A stretch of DNA of 64,000 bases from Cyanobacteria bacterium TGS_CYA1 (GTDB taxonomy: Bacteria; Cyanobacteriota; Vampirovibrionia; Obscuribacterales; Obscuribacteraceae), in assembly GCA_026129135.1 (NCBI GenBank), contig JAHCIQ010000009.1, positions 1 through 64,000 on the forward strand, read 5' to 3'. Shown here piece after piece: positions 7,576-16,817 of the stretch. Within the stretch, counting starts at the first letter, position 1. Each line of letters opens with the position of its first letter. A model generated the notes under the pieces. The model saw only the letters and a list, made by a program, of their open reading frames with translations. It was not told where the DNA came from and did no database searches. The translations under genes were made by a program, and so were the position numbers.

Positions 7576-8454
7576 TTATTTAGAAGCTGCCAATTCGAGT
7601 TCTTTAATTTCTAACTTCTTCATCGTAAGAACGGCTTCCATCGCCTTTTCACCGCGCTTTGGATCTTTCATTATTTCATCCATCAAACTTGGCGCAATCT
7701 GCCAGGCGACACCAAATTTATCTTTGAGCCAGCCGCAGTGTTGAATCTGTCCACCCTCACCAAGCGCCCTCCACAGCTTGTCGATTTCAGCTTGAGTATT
7801 GCAACACGCTGCAAGCGAGACGCCCTCGTCAAAAGAAAAAGCGTGAGGTCCAGCGCCGTCCATAGCAACAAATCCCTGACCGTTTAATTTGAAGGACGAA
7901 TGCATAATTTGTCCTTTGTGCTCTCCCTCTTCATAGCGATGCATAAATTCTATTTCTGAATCATCAAAGATTGAAGTGTAGAGTCTGAGCGCTTCTTCGC
8001 ACTTGCCGACCTGCGGTCCACAAAACATCAAACATGGTCTGATAGGCTTGGCTTCATCATGGCTGAATAGCTGCCACGACACACCATATTTGTCCTGCAC
8101 CCATGCATATTTTTCAGCAAAGAAATATTTATCGAGCGGCATTAATTCAGACCCGCCATCTATCAGTTTTTTATGCAGTTCGACCACTTTGTCAGCGCTG
8201 TCGAGCGTGACAAAAAGCGAAATACTCGGATTGATTTTGAAATGCGGTCCACCATTGAGTCCCATGATTTCAAGCCCGTCTATTTCGAACACAGCGGTCA
8301 TTACAGAACCTTCGGGGCGTCCAGCAGCCTTTGCACTATGCTCGCCATAGCGGGCAATGGTGCCCATCTTCGAATTAGGAAAAACAGAGCAGTAAAATTT
8401 TGCTGCTTCTTCAGCCTGATTATCGAACCACAAGCAAGGTCTGATCTTGTCCAT
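7576..8454 (-). CDS. Two-domain PhnB-like VOC/glyoxalase-fold protein
   Basis: A 292-residue protein made of two PhnB-type vicinal-oxygen-chelate domains in tandem. The first begins KIRPCLWFDNQAEEAAKFY and ends VQDKYGVSWQLF. The second begins IRPCLMFCGPQVGKCEEAL and ends LKDKFGVAWQIAPS. The repeat is an internal duplication of the usual 140-residue unit. Reactions of this family are mostly unassigned. The ATG at 8454 has AGAGG 6 nt upstream and is preferred over the TTG at 8460. It is convergent with the membrane protein gene ending at 7566. Confidence 0.85.
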   Translation of the reverse strand: MDKIRPCLWFDNQAEEAAKFYCSVFPNSKMGTIARYGEHSAKAAGRPEGSVMTAVFEIDGLEIMGLNGGPHFKINPSISLFVTLDSADKVVELHKKLIDGGSELMPLDKYFFAEKYAWVQDKYGVSWQLFSHDEAKPIRPCLMFCGPQVGKCEEALRLYTSIFDDSEIEFMHRYEEGEHKGQIMHSSFKLNGQGFVAMDGAGPHAFSFDEGVSLAACCNTQAEIDKLWRALGEGGQIQHCGWLKDKFGVAWQIAPSLMDEIMKDPKRGEKAMEAVLTMKKLEIKELELAASK

Positions 8455-8506
8455 TTTCAACCTCTGAAAAATCTGTGCCAGAAAATTCAGATCAGTCTAT
8501 CACTCT

Positions 8507-9196
8507 TTATTGACTCATTGTATCCGGAAAGGAGGCTTCATCATCTACAATTCCGTCGTCGATAATACGGACAGGATCGTCAGTCAAAACAAATCGCCAG
8601 CGAATCTCGAATGGATGCTCGACCAGCAATTGTTCTTCTGCTTTGCTTTTGTGAACCTCCGACCACCATCCCATTTCACCGTGTCTTTGCGAACCGGGCT
8701 TAACCCATTCAGTCCACTGCTCCGGCACTGCATCGGTCAGAGGAGGGTAGTGAAAAATTTCAAGTGGACCACCATGCCTTTTCTCATCTGGAAACTCGAC
8801 TTCTATTCCAAAAGACTTAAGACCTTTCAGATCATCTGCATCTACTGGATTGGTGAATTGCCACATCTTGTAGCCGTCGCGCACGGTGAATCGAGATGGA
8901 ACGAGACTGCCCGAGCTGCATCCTTCAGGAAAAAAATCGGTCGTGTGCATAAGGTCGCCATGATGCTGATCCGACAAAGGATGCGGCAATTTACGTTGAT
9001 GCGAAACCCGAACCTGAACCTGGCGTTGCGGCCATTTTTTAGTAGGCGTGTGAATCACATAGTCTTTGTAACTGCCCGTCTTGACCGAGATATATTTTGG
9101 GTGAGTTTTGGGTTGCGCGTCGGCATCGCTTGCAAGGCCTGCCAGTCCAAAGGCAGAAGCGACAACCACTGCCAAAGTCTTAATTTTGCGGTTCAT
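8507..9196 (-). CDS. Hypothetical secreted protein
   Basis: A 229-residue protein with a clear Sec signal peptide (MNRKIKTLAVVVASAFGLAG, cleavage near DAQ|PK). The mature part is rich in His, Trp and charged residues, and contains HHGDLMHTTDFFPEGC and WTEWVKP stretches. I do not recognise a family. Its gene follows the 9208-9894 gene after 11 nt, so the two probably form an operon. Its location should be periplasmic or extracellular. Confidence 0.65.
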   Translation of the reverse strand: MNRKIKTLAVVVASAFGLAGLASDADAQPKTHPKYISVKTGSYKDYVIHTPTKKWPQRQVQVRVSHQRKLPHPLSDQHHGDLMHTTDFFPEGCSSGSLVPSRFTVRDGYKMWQFTNPVDADDLKGLKSFGIEVEFPDEKRHGGPLEIFHYPPLTDAVPEQWTEWVKPGSQRHGEMGWWSEVHKSKAEEQLLVEHPFEIRWRFVLTDDPVRIIDDGIVDDEASFPDTMSQ

Positions 9197-9207
9197 CTCG
9201 TTTCAAC

Positions 9208-9894
9208 TCAGCCTGCAAGGAATTTGCTTCTCGTGCGCGCACAATTCCATATTAGATCAACTTTGGGAAAATCTTCACGTTCGTTTTCAAAAACGTTATC
9301 CATTAACACTTCGCGCCAGATGACATCTTCGTCAGTAAAGACCTGGGCTTTCACTTTTCCACGCACATAACCATCGTGATCCATGAGCATGTACGCATCG
9401 GCACTCAAATCGCCGCCAACGCGCAAAACGCCGTCGTTATAATGACCAAGCACAATCAAATCTGCATCTACATTTTTTAATACCAGAACTGGTGCGCCAG
9501 CTTTAACCAGGTTGTTTACTTTGAGATTGCCTTTGACGAATAACAGCGGACCAAAGGAGAGGGTCTCATTGAAGATGTCTCCCTCAACGGTTAAATCGCC
9601 CAGACAAACGAGCCCTGAAAGGCGGTTTTGTGCCACCCAGGGCGCGTCGAAGTCCAGTTTGAGATCTCCGACCAAGCTTGTCCCGTGTGGGAGAACAAGG
9701 ATTTTGTGAGCCCCATAACGCAATGCGTGGGGACGAACGAATTCTGCGAAAAACTCCGGATAGGACGAGTTTTCAGGGTCTAGAGGAATAGCGTCCTTAA
9801 TAAAGGTCTCTAAATCTGCCGATATATCGCGCGTCAAAACAAGTTCCCCAAGGGGGGTGGGGTCTGTTTGGTGAATCGGGCTAACTAGCATCAC
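9208..9894 (-). CDS. Beta-helix-like protein (polymer-forming type)
   Basis: A 228-residue soluble protein. The middle, residues about 65-170, is a run of short strands with regular Gly/Asp turns (LVGDLKLD, GDLTVEGDIF, VKGNLKVNNL, LRVGGDLSADAY), typical of a parallel beta-helix such as bactofilin-like or polymer-forming proteins. The flanking N- and C-terminal parts are not recognised. There is no signal peptide. A bactofilin-like scaffold role is possible but is inference. It is first in a probable two-gene operon. Confidence 0.55.
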   Translation of the reverse strand: MMLVSPIHQTDPTPLGELVLTRDISADLETFIKDAIPLDPENSSYPEFFAEFVRPHALRYGAHKILVLPHGTSLVGDLKLDFDAPWVAQNRLSGLVCLGDLTVEGDIFNETLSFGPLLFVKGNLKVNNLVKAGAPVLVLKNVDADLIVLGHYNDGVLRVGGDLSADAYMLMDHDGYVRGKVKAQVFTDEDVIWREVLMDNVFENEREDFPKVDLIWNCARTRSKFLAG

Positions 9895-9963
9895 TGACTC
9901 GTCCTTTCCGTAACTCTCATTTGTTAGGACGAGGGCGAAATGGAAATTAGGACGAAGTGAAAA

Positions 9964-10368
9964 CTATTTAGGTATAAACGCAGAGGGCGACAAGCTAAAT
10001 CGTTTTGAAAGCTTTTGAATTTGTGCCATAGAAAGGTCTCGTTTTCCAGAAAAATATTCTGATGCTCTAGAAGAGCTACCAAACTCTGGAATTAAGTCGG
10101 TCTGCGTCAAATTATTTACTTCCATCAAATAGAGCAAAAGACTTCTTGGAGTTGTCTTTTCTTCGTCATCCCATTTAGTTTCGAATTCCTCAACTAGAGT
10201 AGAAAGTACTTCCAAATAATCCTTCTCTGCCTCGTTTAAAAAATCATAGTTATCAAGCAATTCGTCGCAAACGACCCCAGCAAATTCATTTTCTTTTTCT
10301 GAACGAATTGGCTTAAGGGGAAATTTTTTGATCCATTTCAAATATTTCTTGTCTATTTGTTCGGGCAT
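9964..10368 (-). CDS. higA: HigA-type antitoxin with Xre HTH
   Basis: A 134-residue antitoxin. The N-terminal 80 residues are acidic and helical (toxin-binding type). The C-terminal half is an Xre-like helix-turn-helix (LTQTDLIPEFGSSSRASEY, then SGKRDLSMAQIQKLSKRF). It follows the toxin gene by 2 nt in the order usual for higBA. It should bind HigB and repress the operon, probably through the palindromes at 10707-10758. Confidence 0.82.
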   Translation of the reverse strand: MPEQIDKKYLKWIKKFPLKPIRSEKENEFAGVVCDELLDNYDFLNEAEKDYLEVLSTLVEEFETKWDDEEKTTPRSLLLYLMEVNNLTQTDLIPEFGSSSRASEYFSGKRDLSMAQIQKLSKRFSLSPSAFIPK

Positions 10369-10370
10369 GT

Positions 10371-10685
10371 TTACTTTTTCCTCTTCTGAAAATCATATCG
10401 AGACTTCCAATTTCCTTTTTCGTATTCTTCATGAGTTAAGACTTTATCGATATAAACTCGCTTGAGATTGAACCGGCACACCGCCACCAGCCGAAAGTTA
10501 TTACCGCCGATGTCGAAAATGACCGACCCTTGATACCAATCTGCACTGTTAAAGGTTTTTTTTACCTCGGAAAAATTTGACCATTTAGATTCTATTACTG
10601 TATCTCTCCAACGCAGAAGAGCCGACCTCGCTTGAGGGTAACGGCGATAGAATTGGCGTGCACGCCCCCAATGAGTCAATTTCAT
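10371..10685 (-). CDS. higB: HigB-type mRNA interferase toxin
   Basis: A RelE-superfamily toxin of about 104 residues that cleaves translated mRNA on the ribosome. Recognisable pieces are the N-terminal GRARQFYRRYP, the central FDIGGNNFRLVAV strands, and the C-terminal HEEYEKGNWK motif typical of the HigB family. I place the start at the ATG at 10685 because AGGGAGG lies about 8 nt upstream. The open frame reaches a TTG at 10715. It is translated just before higA. Confidence 0.85.
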   Translation of the reverse strand: MKLTHWGRARQFYRRYPQARSALLRWRDTVIESKWSNFSEVKKTFNSADWYQGSVIFDIGGNNFRLVAVCRFNLKRVYIDKVLTHEEYEKGNWKSRYDFQKRKK

Positions 10686-10706
10686 CTCCGGATCCTCCCT
10701 CAATAA

Positions 10707-10758
10707 TTCTCCCAAAACGGGAGAAGGAGGTCAAGAGCATCTTCCCAATCCGGGAGAA
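10707..10758. promoter_or_regulatory. Candidate HigA operator pair
   Basis: TTCTCCC (10707-10713) and GGGAGAA (10719-10725) form a perfect 7-5-7 palindrome. A second copy of the right part recurs at 10744-10758 (CCCAATCCGGGAGAA compared with CCCAAAACGGGAGAA at 10711-10725), 33 bp away or about three helical turns, with an imperfect left arm. The position directly upstream of higB suits HigA autorepression. Confidence 0.5.
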
Positions 10759-10832
10759 CCTCCAATTCGAAAACATCTAAAAACGAGCTAATTTGAAATT
10801 TTGCGCCTAGACATACTTGAAAACCATTTTCT

Positions 10833-12062
10833 ATGATCCTATCTATGACAAACGGAGCCACTACGACTCTGTCGCCCGCGCCCAAGATTTCCGAATCAGT
10901 AGAGCTCGGCAGCAAGAAACCAGAAAAACCTAAAAAGCTCGTCCTGAGCTTTGGCATTGCAGCGACAATTTTTCTTGCACTAAATGTGATACCACAAGTT
11001 TTTCCACCCAAAGAATTTCCGTTCAACAAGTTCGATCATCCATGCAAAGGCAGCGTCTGGTATCTGGTCGACGATATGCGCAAGACTTCTGGACAGAAAG
11101 CCGACTATGCCCTTCTAGGCTCATCGCTTATGGTGGCGGCGATAACCAATGCCGATGCCACTGGCCAGAACAAACAAGTAGATTTGACTACATATCACAA
11201 GGCTGCTTATCTCGACAAAAAACTGAATCGAGGTACGAGTTCAGTCAATCTAGCCGTCGCAGGCGAAATGCCATCTGACGCATTTTTGATTTTAAAAGCA
11301 AGTATCGAAAAATTGAAACCAGGATCGACTTTAATTTATGGACTGGCTCCTCGCGATTTTATCGACCACGATTTTAAGAGCCCAACCGATTCTGAGGCGT
11401 ATCAGCTGCTGCACAGAACTGTGCCATTAGAGCCAGGTCTCAGCGATAAATACAATGTTTCAATCTGGGAGAAAATGAATTACTGGATTGAAAAATCACT
11501 TTTTCTTAGCGATAACGCAATAGACATTCAAAGCATAATGTCTAAATGGGGCGATACCGCTATCGATACCATATTCGGCAAACAAACACTTACTGATTAC
11601 GCAATCGGCACCAGATTCTGGGACCGTCAAAAGCTCATTCCTTCTTACAAAATGGTCGAACGCATTCCCAATGCTTTTATACTCGAACCCGAAGATTTGA
11701 CCAAACCACCAGTCTATGTCGATAACACGATGGAATATGTCATGCGTTATCGTCGTCCAGACATGAAAGCATTTGCCAACCAGGCTTATTTCGTCCAAAA
11801 AATAGGCGAGCTTTGCAAAGAGCGTAACATCAAGCTCGTGCTGGTCAATATGCCGATTACCGAGACTAATCAGAACATATTACCGCCTGCTCTGTACCAA
11901 ACTTATATGTCCAAGATGAAAGAGTTAGCCACTGCAAGTGGTGCCCGCTTCCTCGATTTCAATAATCATTCTGAGTTTCCAAAAACTGACTTCAACGACG
12001 GCGTGCACATGAATGCTCGTGGCGCCATCAAATTCGTGGACAAGCTGGCTACTGTTTTATAG
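10833..12062 (+). CDS. Membrane-anchored SGNH-like protein (DUF1574-type)
   Basis: A 409-residue protein with one N-terminal transmembrane segment (about residues 38-56) and a periplasmic SGNH/GDSL-like domain. The block I motif is degenerate (ALLGSSLMV), block III-type sequence is present, and the catalytic Asp-His pair appears as DGVHMNARGA near the C-terminus. Such proteins often act in O-acetylation or deacetylation of surface glycans with MBOAT partners. A relative lies at 32952-34199. The start is uncertain, since no Shine-Dalgarno is seen and a second ATG lies at 10845. Confidence 0.65.
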   Translation: MILSMTNGATTTLSPAPKISESVELGSKKPEKPKKLVLSFGIAATIFLALNVIPQVFPPKEFPFNKFDHPCKGSVWYLVDDMRKTSGQKADYALLGSSLMVAAITNADATGQNKQVDLTTYHKAAYLDKKLNRGTSSVNLAVAGEMPSDAFLILKASIEKLKPGSTLIYGLAPRDFIDHDFKSPTDSEAYQLLHRTVPLEPGLSDKYNVSIWEKMNYWIEKSLFLSDNAIDIQSIMSKWGDTAIDTIFGKQTLTDYAIGTRFWDRQKLIPSYKMVERIPNAFILEPEDLTKPPVYVDNTMEYVMRYRRPDMKAFANQAYFVQKIGELCKERNIKLVLVNMPITETNQNILPPALYQTYMSKMKELATASGARFLDFNNHSEFPKTDFNDGVHMNARGAIKFVDKLATVL

Positions 12063-12063
12063 A

Positions 12064-13149
12064 TCAGTATCTTTCCAGACGCAAAGCGCGCTTACCGACG
12101 GCTGTCTTTCCCACATGTTTCATAATGCGTTTATGATCGTCTGGACTTGTGATATGTATGCGCCGACACAGCTTGACTGCGTTTCGGGCGATTATTAAAT
12201 TGTCTGGAAATCTATCGACTTGCTGCAGCCACAAGTCAGTTAACAAAGTTATAAGCGGTTCAAGACGCACACCACTACGCCCAGAATCGCTCATCAAAAA
12301 TGGAAACATGATAAAGTGCATCGCATTGCCACATATGTCCGGTCTGTTTCGAATAAACCATGCTGCAACTTTAGTTTGAGATTCAATAATTTCAGGATCG
12401 TGAAGTAATTGAGAAAAATGGAGCTGCCGGTTCCACGTGTAACCAAGCACGCAAGCCAATTTTTGAGTTGTGACATTTAGATGGAAAGTATTCTTGAATT
12501 TTTCGTAGTTTTTGAAAGTTATATTGTCGTCAAACATAAGTTTAACCAATTCGTCCCCATCGATTGCTGAATATTTTTCGATTTGCTTATTCGTAGCGAT
12601 TGGCTTGCAGCCTTCTTCCGCAATCAAATCTGTAAACAAATCTTGGTCACAGACATTAATTTGCTTAATTGCCTTGACCCAAATATTTTCTTCTTTACCA
12701 TCGAACAGTCTTTCGAATAATTCAGGCAAATGGCGATTTTCGTAATAGTATTCAAACAGGTAATAATTCACCCGTCGCATCACATTGTCTGATTCGAGAA
12801 TTTTTCGTTCCCAGACATCTTTCATTTTTGCGTATCCAAAATCTGTCTGCCTCAAAGCAAAATTATGAGTACCACAGAGCTTCCAGTCTGGCACTTGCTC
12901 GACAAACCAAAGGATATGTTTTAGCAGCGGTTCTTCAAACTGCGGATATTTCTCTCTCGATATGTGATACCGAGTCATCAACCCGGCTCTCAATTCGAAG
13001 TTGAAGGGCTCCCCAGCCAGACGCGCCTCGAACTGTTCAACCTCATTCGAGCAAGGCATTTCTTCCCAGAGGTTTAAATATGGCTCTTCTTTTGGAATCA
13101 TGCTTTTTTCATTCCCGAAATTCGTGTCAGCCCTACTCGAATGTCTCAT
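12064..13149 (-). CDS. Hypothetical soluble protein
   Basis: A 361-residue protein that I do not recognise. It lacks a signal peptide and membrane segments, and is rich in Trp, Tyr and Phe in amphipathic helices (WFVEQVPDWKLCG, RRVNYYLFEYYYENRHL), suggesting an all-helical repeat fold. The start is uncertain: ATG at 13149 as listed, or ATG at 13101 (MIPKEEPY). It is convergent with the SGNH gene with a 1-nt gap, and divergent from the HTH gene at 13243. Confidence 0.6.
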   Translation of the reverse strand: MRHSSRADTNFGNEKSMIPKEEPYLNLWEEMPCSNEVEQFEARLAGEPFNFELRAGLMTRYHISREKYPQFEEPLLKHILWFVEQVPDWKLCGTHNFALRQTDFGYAKMKDVWERKILESDNVMRRVNYYLFEYYYENRHLPELFERLFDGKEENIWVKAIKQINVCDQDLFTDLIAEEGCKPIATNKQIEKYSAIDGDELVKLMFDDNITFKNYEKFKNTFHLNVTTQKLACVLGYTWNRQLHFSQLLHDPEIIESQTKVAAWFIRNRPDICGNAMHFIMFPFLMSDSGRSGVRLEPLITLLTDLWLQQVDRFPDNLIIARNAVKLCRRIHITSPDDHKRIMKHVGKTAVGKRALRLERY

Positions 13150-13182
13150 TAATTCGGCTAGCTTTGAATCTTGATTTCATAC

Positions 13183-13188
13183 TATAAT
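13183..13188 (+). promoter_or_regulatory. -10 box upstream of the HTH/coiled-coil gene
   Basis: A perfect TATAAT 55 nt before the ATG at 13243. Transcription from it would begin near 13195 and would exclude the longer open frame from 13171. The -35 region is poor. Confidence 0.4.
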
Positions 13189-13242
13189 TCTTTGAAAAGC
13201 GCTCCCAGAGCCAATATCCAAAGAATACAGGATCTATATTCA

Positions 13243-14469
13243 ATGAATAACCGCCAGATGTTTTCAATAAAAGAAGCAGCCCTCGAAATGGGCCTGGACA
13301 AAAAAACTTTGCGCGAAAAAATCAAAAATGGCGAGATAAAAGTCGAAAAACGCATTGAAGGCACCAAAGAAAAATTCTTCGTCACACGAAAAGAAGTCGA
13401 AAAATATCTGGCTGACAATGCCAGCAAAATGACGGACAACGAAAAGCTGCAAACAATTTTCGACAATAGCGAAAGCATGTATTTTGGAGTCGAAAATCTA
13501 GAACCTATCAAGCTTCAACCTCAAAGAAAACGCTCGGTTAAAGCTCAAGCCAAACCTGAAATTGAATCTCAAGAAACGCAAGTAACCAAAGAGCTGAGAG
13601 TCGAAGCCAGACCATTCGACGCAAGCGAATTACTAGACTTCGAGCCGCCAATACCACCAGGATTGGTGCCAGACGCTCCCCCCGCATTCATTTGGGACTT
13701 AGGTCCAGACAATATTTACGACTTCGAGCCAACCCGCACCTTGGACGAAGGCAATAACGACCTTTTCGCACCAAGACCTTATCAGGCACCAAATTTGGTT
13801 TCAAATTTCCGCGCGGAAGCAACGCAAGAATCTACTGCCGAAATCGAAAGTGTTTTAAGAACAATATCCCAAGAATACAAGCGCCGCCTGGAAGAGCAGA
13901 AGCAAATCAATCAGTTCTTGCAACTGGAACTCGCTCATGCCAAAAGACAGTTATTGATGCTGCCCGATTTGCAAAAACAAGCTGACGCTTTGTATCTCAA
14001 AGAGTTCGAGCTGGCAGCGCTTAGAAAACAAGTCTTTTATTTAAAAGAAGCATATCTGCAAGCCACTCAGAACGTCACTATTCAAGCCGAATACACTTAT
14101 GTGTATGAAGACGATGACAGTTATGAAGATGAAGCAGAAGTATTCGATCAGGACGAAGAGAAAATTTCACTTCTAGACGACAGTGTCCTGCCCGAGATGG
14201 ACAGACAGATTCAAAAACTCAAACGAGTGCAAGAAGCAGAACAGTCATTGATTTTAGACAGAATGAAACTCGATGCAACAAAGCGTCAGGATCAAAATCA
14301 AAATCTAGTCTCGATGAAATCTAAAATCGACGAACTTGAAAGTGTCATCGCGACGATGGCAGAAGAAGTCAAAATTCAAAAAGAACAGGTGAGCGCGCCT
14401 GACCAAGCACCCGTTCAGGAGCAAGCTCCCGTAAAAAAGCCCTGGTGGAAGATGCTCCTGGGACTTTAG
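13243..14469 (+). CDS. HTH (MerR/excisionase-like) protein with coiled coil
   Basis: About 408 residues in three parts. Residues 5-60 form a MerR/excisionase-type DNA-binding domain (MFSIKEAALEMGLDKKTLRE, then EVEKYL). Residues about 75-190 are Pro- and acid-rich and probably disordered. Residues about 195-390 form a long coiled coil with an acidic insertion, and the protein ends in a hydrophobic KKPWWKMLLGL tail that could touch a membrane. The ATG at 13243 is chosen because AGGAT lies 9 nt upstream and a TATAAT box lies downstream of the longer alternative start. Its function is unknown; a DNA-tethering or chromosome-organising role is speculation. Confidence 0.65.
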   Translation: MNNRQMFSIKEAALEMGLDKKTLREKIKNGEIKVEKRIEGTKEKFFVTRKEVEKYLADNASKMTDNEKLQTIFDNSESMYFGVENLEPIKLQPQRKRSVKAQAKPEIESQETQVTKELRVEARPFDASELLDFEPPIPPGLVPDAPPAFIWDLGPDNIYDFEPTRTLDEGNNDLFAPRPYQAPNLVSNFRAEATQESTAEIESVLRTISQEYKRRLEEQKQINQFLQLELAHAKRQLLMLPDLQKQADALYLKEFELAALRKQVFYLKEAYLQATQNVTIQAEYTYVYEDDDSYEDEAEVFDQDEEKISLLDDSVLPEMDRQIQKLKRVQEAEQSLILDRMKLDATKRQDQNQNLVSMKSKIDELESVIATMAEEVKIQKEQVSAPDQAPVQEQAPVKKPWWKMLLGL

Positions 14470-15416
14470 ACCTCGGGGACCTCGGTTGCAACCAGTAAGC
14501 GGTTGCAATGATTCGAAATATCGAGACCTTCGCGCCTGAATTTGAGGTCGCGATAGTAAAGCGCCGAGCCCACAAGAATAATGCCGGTCGAAAGAATGCT
14601 GAGCACTGTACCCACGGCTGTTTCTATCGCAGCCAGATGCAATGGCAGCTCGCCATGAGCCTGCCCGCCATGAGTAAAACTTTCGAACATTTCCATGGCG
14701 ATTAAGGGCAGGTAAAAGGAGAGGCAAACGGCAAAAGCAGAAATGCACAAGAGACAAATGAAAGAGCCACTTCTCCACCAGTAGGGGCTTACAAGCTCGT
14801 AGCCACGCCTCAAAATCTTGACAATACCGAAGTCTTCAAGAGAAACAAGTACGAACCACACTGCGGTCAGAACCAGCGACATCGCTCCAACAACCGTCCC
14901 CCCGGCAATGATTGAAAAGAAGCTTGTTACAGCCACTACCCGCACGATATTTTTGCCGAAAGCAAGCAGCAAGACAGCTCCAAGTACGGTCACAAAAAAA
15001 ATAATCGTTGGCAAAACCACGCCTGCGGTGTAGACAGTCATGATGCGCCACTGATGCGCTCGCGCGAATTTATAGGCAGCCTCGAACTTGGAATCAACCA
15101 TAAAAGTGTCGCGAAGCAAGGCCACACAACGCAGTGCGAGCTCCCACTGTGCCAAAATAAAAAGGATGGCAAAGCCCAAAAGAATTCCTAAATGGAGCAC
15201 AAAGCCCTGCATCTGCCCACCGGCTTTTATGAAGAAAAGCCAGCTCCATTCCATCCCAGTTATGGCAACACTAGCAAAGAGCGAGGGCCAGAAGAGCTTA
15301 CCCACGTAGTGGCGCCAGTTTCCGCGAAAGATACGAAAAGCAACACCGACCAGATCACCCAGGGTAGAGGGTTTTTGGGGCATAAACTGTTCTACTTTCA
15401 GGTCAGTTGGCGTCAT
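14466..15416 (-). CDS. Polytopic membrane protein
   Basis: A 316-residue inner-membrane protein with about six hydrophobic helices. The segment STLGDLVGVAFRIFRGNWRH followed by long helices resembles the membrane domain found in uncharacterised DUF975/glycerophosphodiesterase-type membrane proteins. No catalytic domain is attached. Its 3' end overlaps that of the HTH gene by 4 nt (convergent). It is divergent from the HD-domain gene at 15479. Function unknown. Confidence 0.65.
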   Translation of the reverse strand: MTPTDLKVEQFMPQKPSTLGDLVGVAFRIFRGNWRHYVGKLFWPSLFASVAITGMEWSWLFFIKAGGQMQGFVLHLGILLGFAILFILAQWELALRCVALLRDTFMVDSKFEAAYKFARAHQWRIMTVYTAGVVLPTIIFFVTVLGAVLLLAFGKNIVRVVAVTSFFSIIAGGTVVGAMSLVLTAVWFVLVSLEDFGIVKILRRGYELVSPYWWRSGSFICLLCISAFAVCLSFYLPLIAMEMFESFTHGGQAHGELPLHLAAIETAVGTVLSILSTGIILVGSALYYRDLKFRREGLDISNHCNRLLVATEVPEV

Positions 15417-15478
15417 AATCTGTATAATAAGTACTCCCTTTCATATTCCCCTTTGCCATATCGCTTAGCAGACGCAAA

Positions 15479-16792
15479 ATGAGGCGCATCGAAAAACGTA
15501 CTTACCTGGATCCTATACACCAGGATATAACTCTCAACCGTAAGGTGCCAGCCGAGCGTCTGATTATGGACCTCATAGACACCGAAGAGTTTCAGCGCCT
15601 TCGCCGGGTGCAGCAACTTGGACTGTCGCACTTCACTTTTCACGGGGCCGAATGCTCGCGTTTTGCGCACTCGATTGGAGTGATGCACATAGCGTCGCAG
15701 CTTTATCATCATCTGATGCAATTTGAGGAAAATGAAAGCCTCAAAGACAAGTATCCGTTGATTCTGGCTTCGGCTCTTTTACACGATATTGGTCACGGTC
15801 CTTTTTCTCACGTTACAGAAAAGATTTTGCATTACGACCATGAAGAGTGGTCGTGCCGCATCATAAGCGGAAATACACAAGTAAACAAAGTGCTTGAGTC
15901 TTTCACTGAATTTCCCAATCTTGCCCAAGAGATTGTGAAAGTTCTCAAAAAAGAATACAAACCCAAATACATATCGCACATGGTATCGAGCCAACTAGAC
16001 TGCGACCGTTTCGATTATTTATTGCGCGACAGCTATACCACTGGTACCAAATACGGTTTGTATGCTTTGCAGCGCATTATTCGCTCGATGGAAATCGATC
16101 AGGAAAACGACCGCATGATCGTAGTCGGAGAAAAAGGTCAAATCGCTGTTGAGGATTATCTCTTCGCCCGCTATTCGATGTACGCTCAAGTCTATTATCA
16201 TCGCAAAAATTTGGCAGCGCGCTGCTTATTGTCCAAGCTGATTAAGCGTGCCAGACACGTGATGGAAAACAGAGAAAAGCCAATCAACTTCATTGACGAA
16301 CCTACTGAAAAATGGCTTAAAGGCGAGCCTTTGACCGAAGCTGATTATGTGAAGTTGGACGACTATCAAATGAACTATCACATCAAACGCTGGACCGAAG
16401 ACAGCGACCCTATTCTTTCCGATTTATCCAAGCGCTTCTTACATCGTCGACTTTTCAAAGCAATTCGCATCAATACAAAAGATGCGGAGCGCATGAAAGC
16501 AATCGAGCGTGAAGCCGCACGCCTGATCAAAGATATCGCTCTCGATCCCGAATACTACATCGGCATCGAGTCAACAGGTTTCCGCCCGTACGACTATTAC
16601 AGACCAGACGACGATCATCCCCAAACGAATATCGTAGTGAAGGTAGAAGGTCACAACACTGTTGAATTGTCCAAGATTTCGCCTGCTGTAGAAGCACTGG
16701 TCAACGGCAATTACGAGTCTTACTGGTTGGTCTTCCCCGAAGAAATCGCAGACCGCATTGAAGTTGTAAAAGAACACATTCCAGTTTTGTAA
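15479..16792 (+). CDS. HD-superfamily phosphohydrolase
   Basis: A 437-residue metal-dependent phosphohydrolase of the YdhJ/SAMHD-like group. The metal ligands are visible as H64 (FAHSIG), H102-D103 (LLHDIGHGPFSH) and a later Asp in SQLDCDRFDYLLRDSY. The likely substrate is a (d)NTP or nucleotide signal, but this is not assignable from sequence. The C-terminal 200 residues are family-typical. ffh follows 25 nt downstream on the same strand, so the two may be co-transcribed. Confidence 0.87.
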   Translation: MRRIEKRTYLDPIHQDITLNRKVPAERLIMDLIDTEEFQRLRRVQQLGLSHFTFHGAECSRFAHSIGVMHIASQLYHHLMQFEENESLKDKYPLILASALLHDIGHGPFSHVTEKILHYDHEEWSCRIISGNTQVNKVLESFTEFPNLAQEIVKVLKKEYKPKYISHMVSSQLDCDRFDYLLRDSYTTGTKYGLYALQRIIRSMEIDQENDRMIVVGEKGQIAVEDYLFARYSMYAQVYYHRKNLAARCLLSKLIKRARHVMENREKPINFIDEPTEKWLKGEPLTEADYVKLDDYQMNYHIKRWTEDSDPILSDLSKRFLHRRLFKAIRINTKDAERMKAIEREAARLIKDIALDPEYYIGIESTGFRPYDYYRPDDDHPQTNIVVKVEGHNTVELSKISPAVEALVNGNYESYWLVFPEEIADRIEVVKEHIPVL

Positions 16793-16817
16793 GTTGGAGC
16801 AAAAGAGGCACTAGCAC

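Noticed and set aside
8510-9370. 286-codon open frame on the plus strand
   Set aside because: It is antisense to the signal-peptide protein at 8507-9196 and the beta-helix gene, with no ribosome binding site or recognisable domain.
10700-11029. Minus-strand frame ending in a protein-like acidic helix (DWEDALDLLLPFWENY)
   Set aside because: Most of it is antisense to the SGNH gene and no good start lies in the intergenic part. A gene remnant is possible but unsupported.
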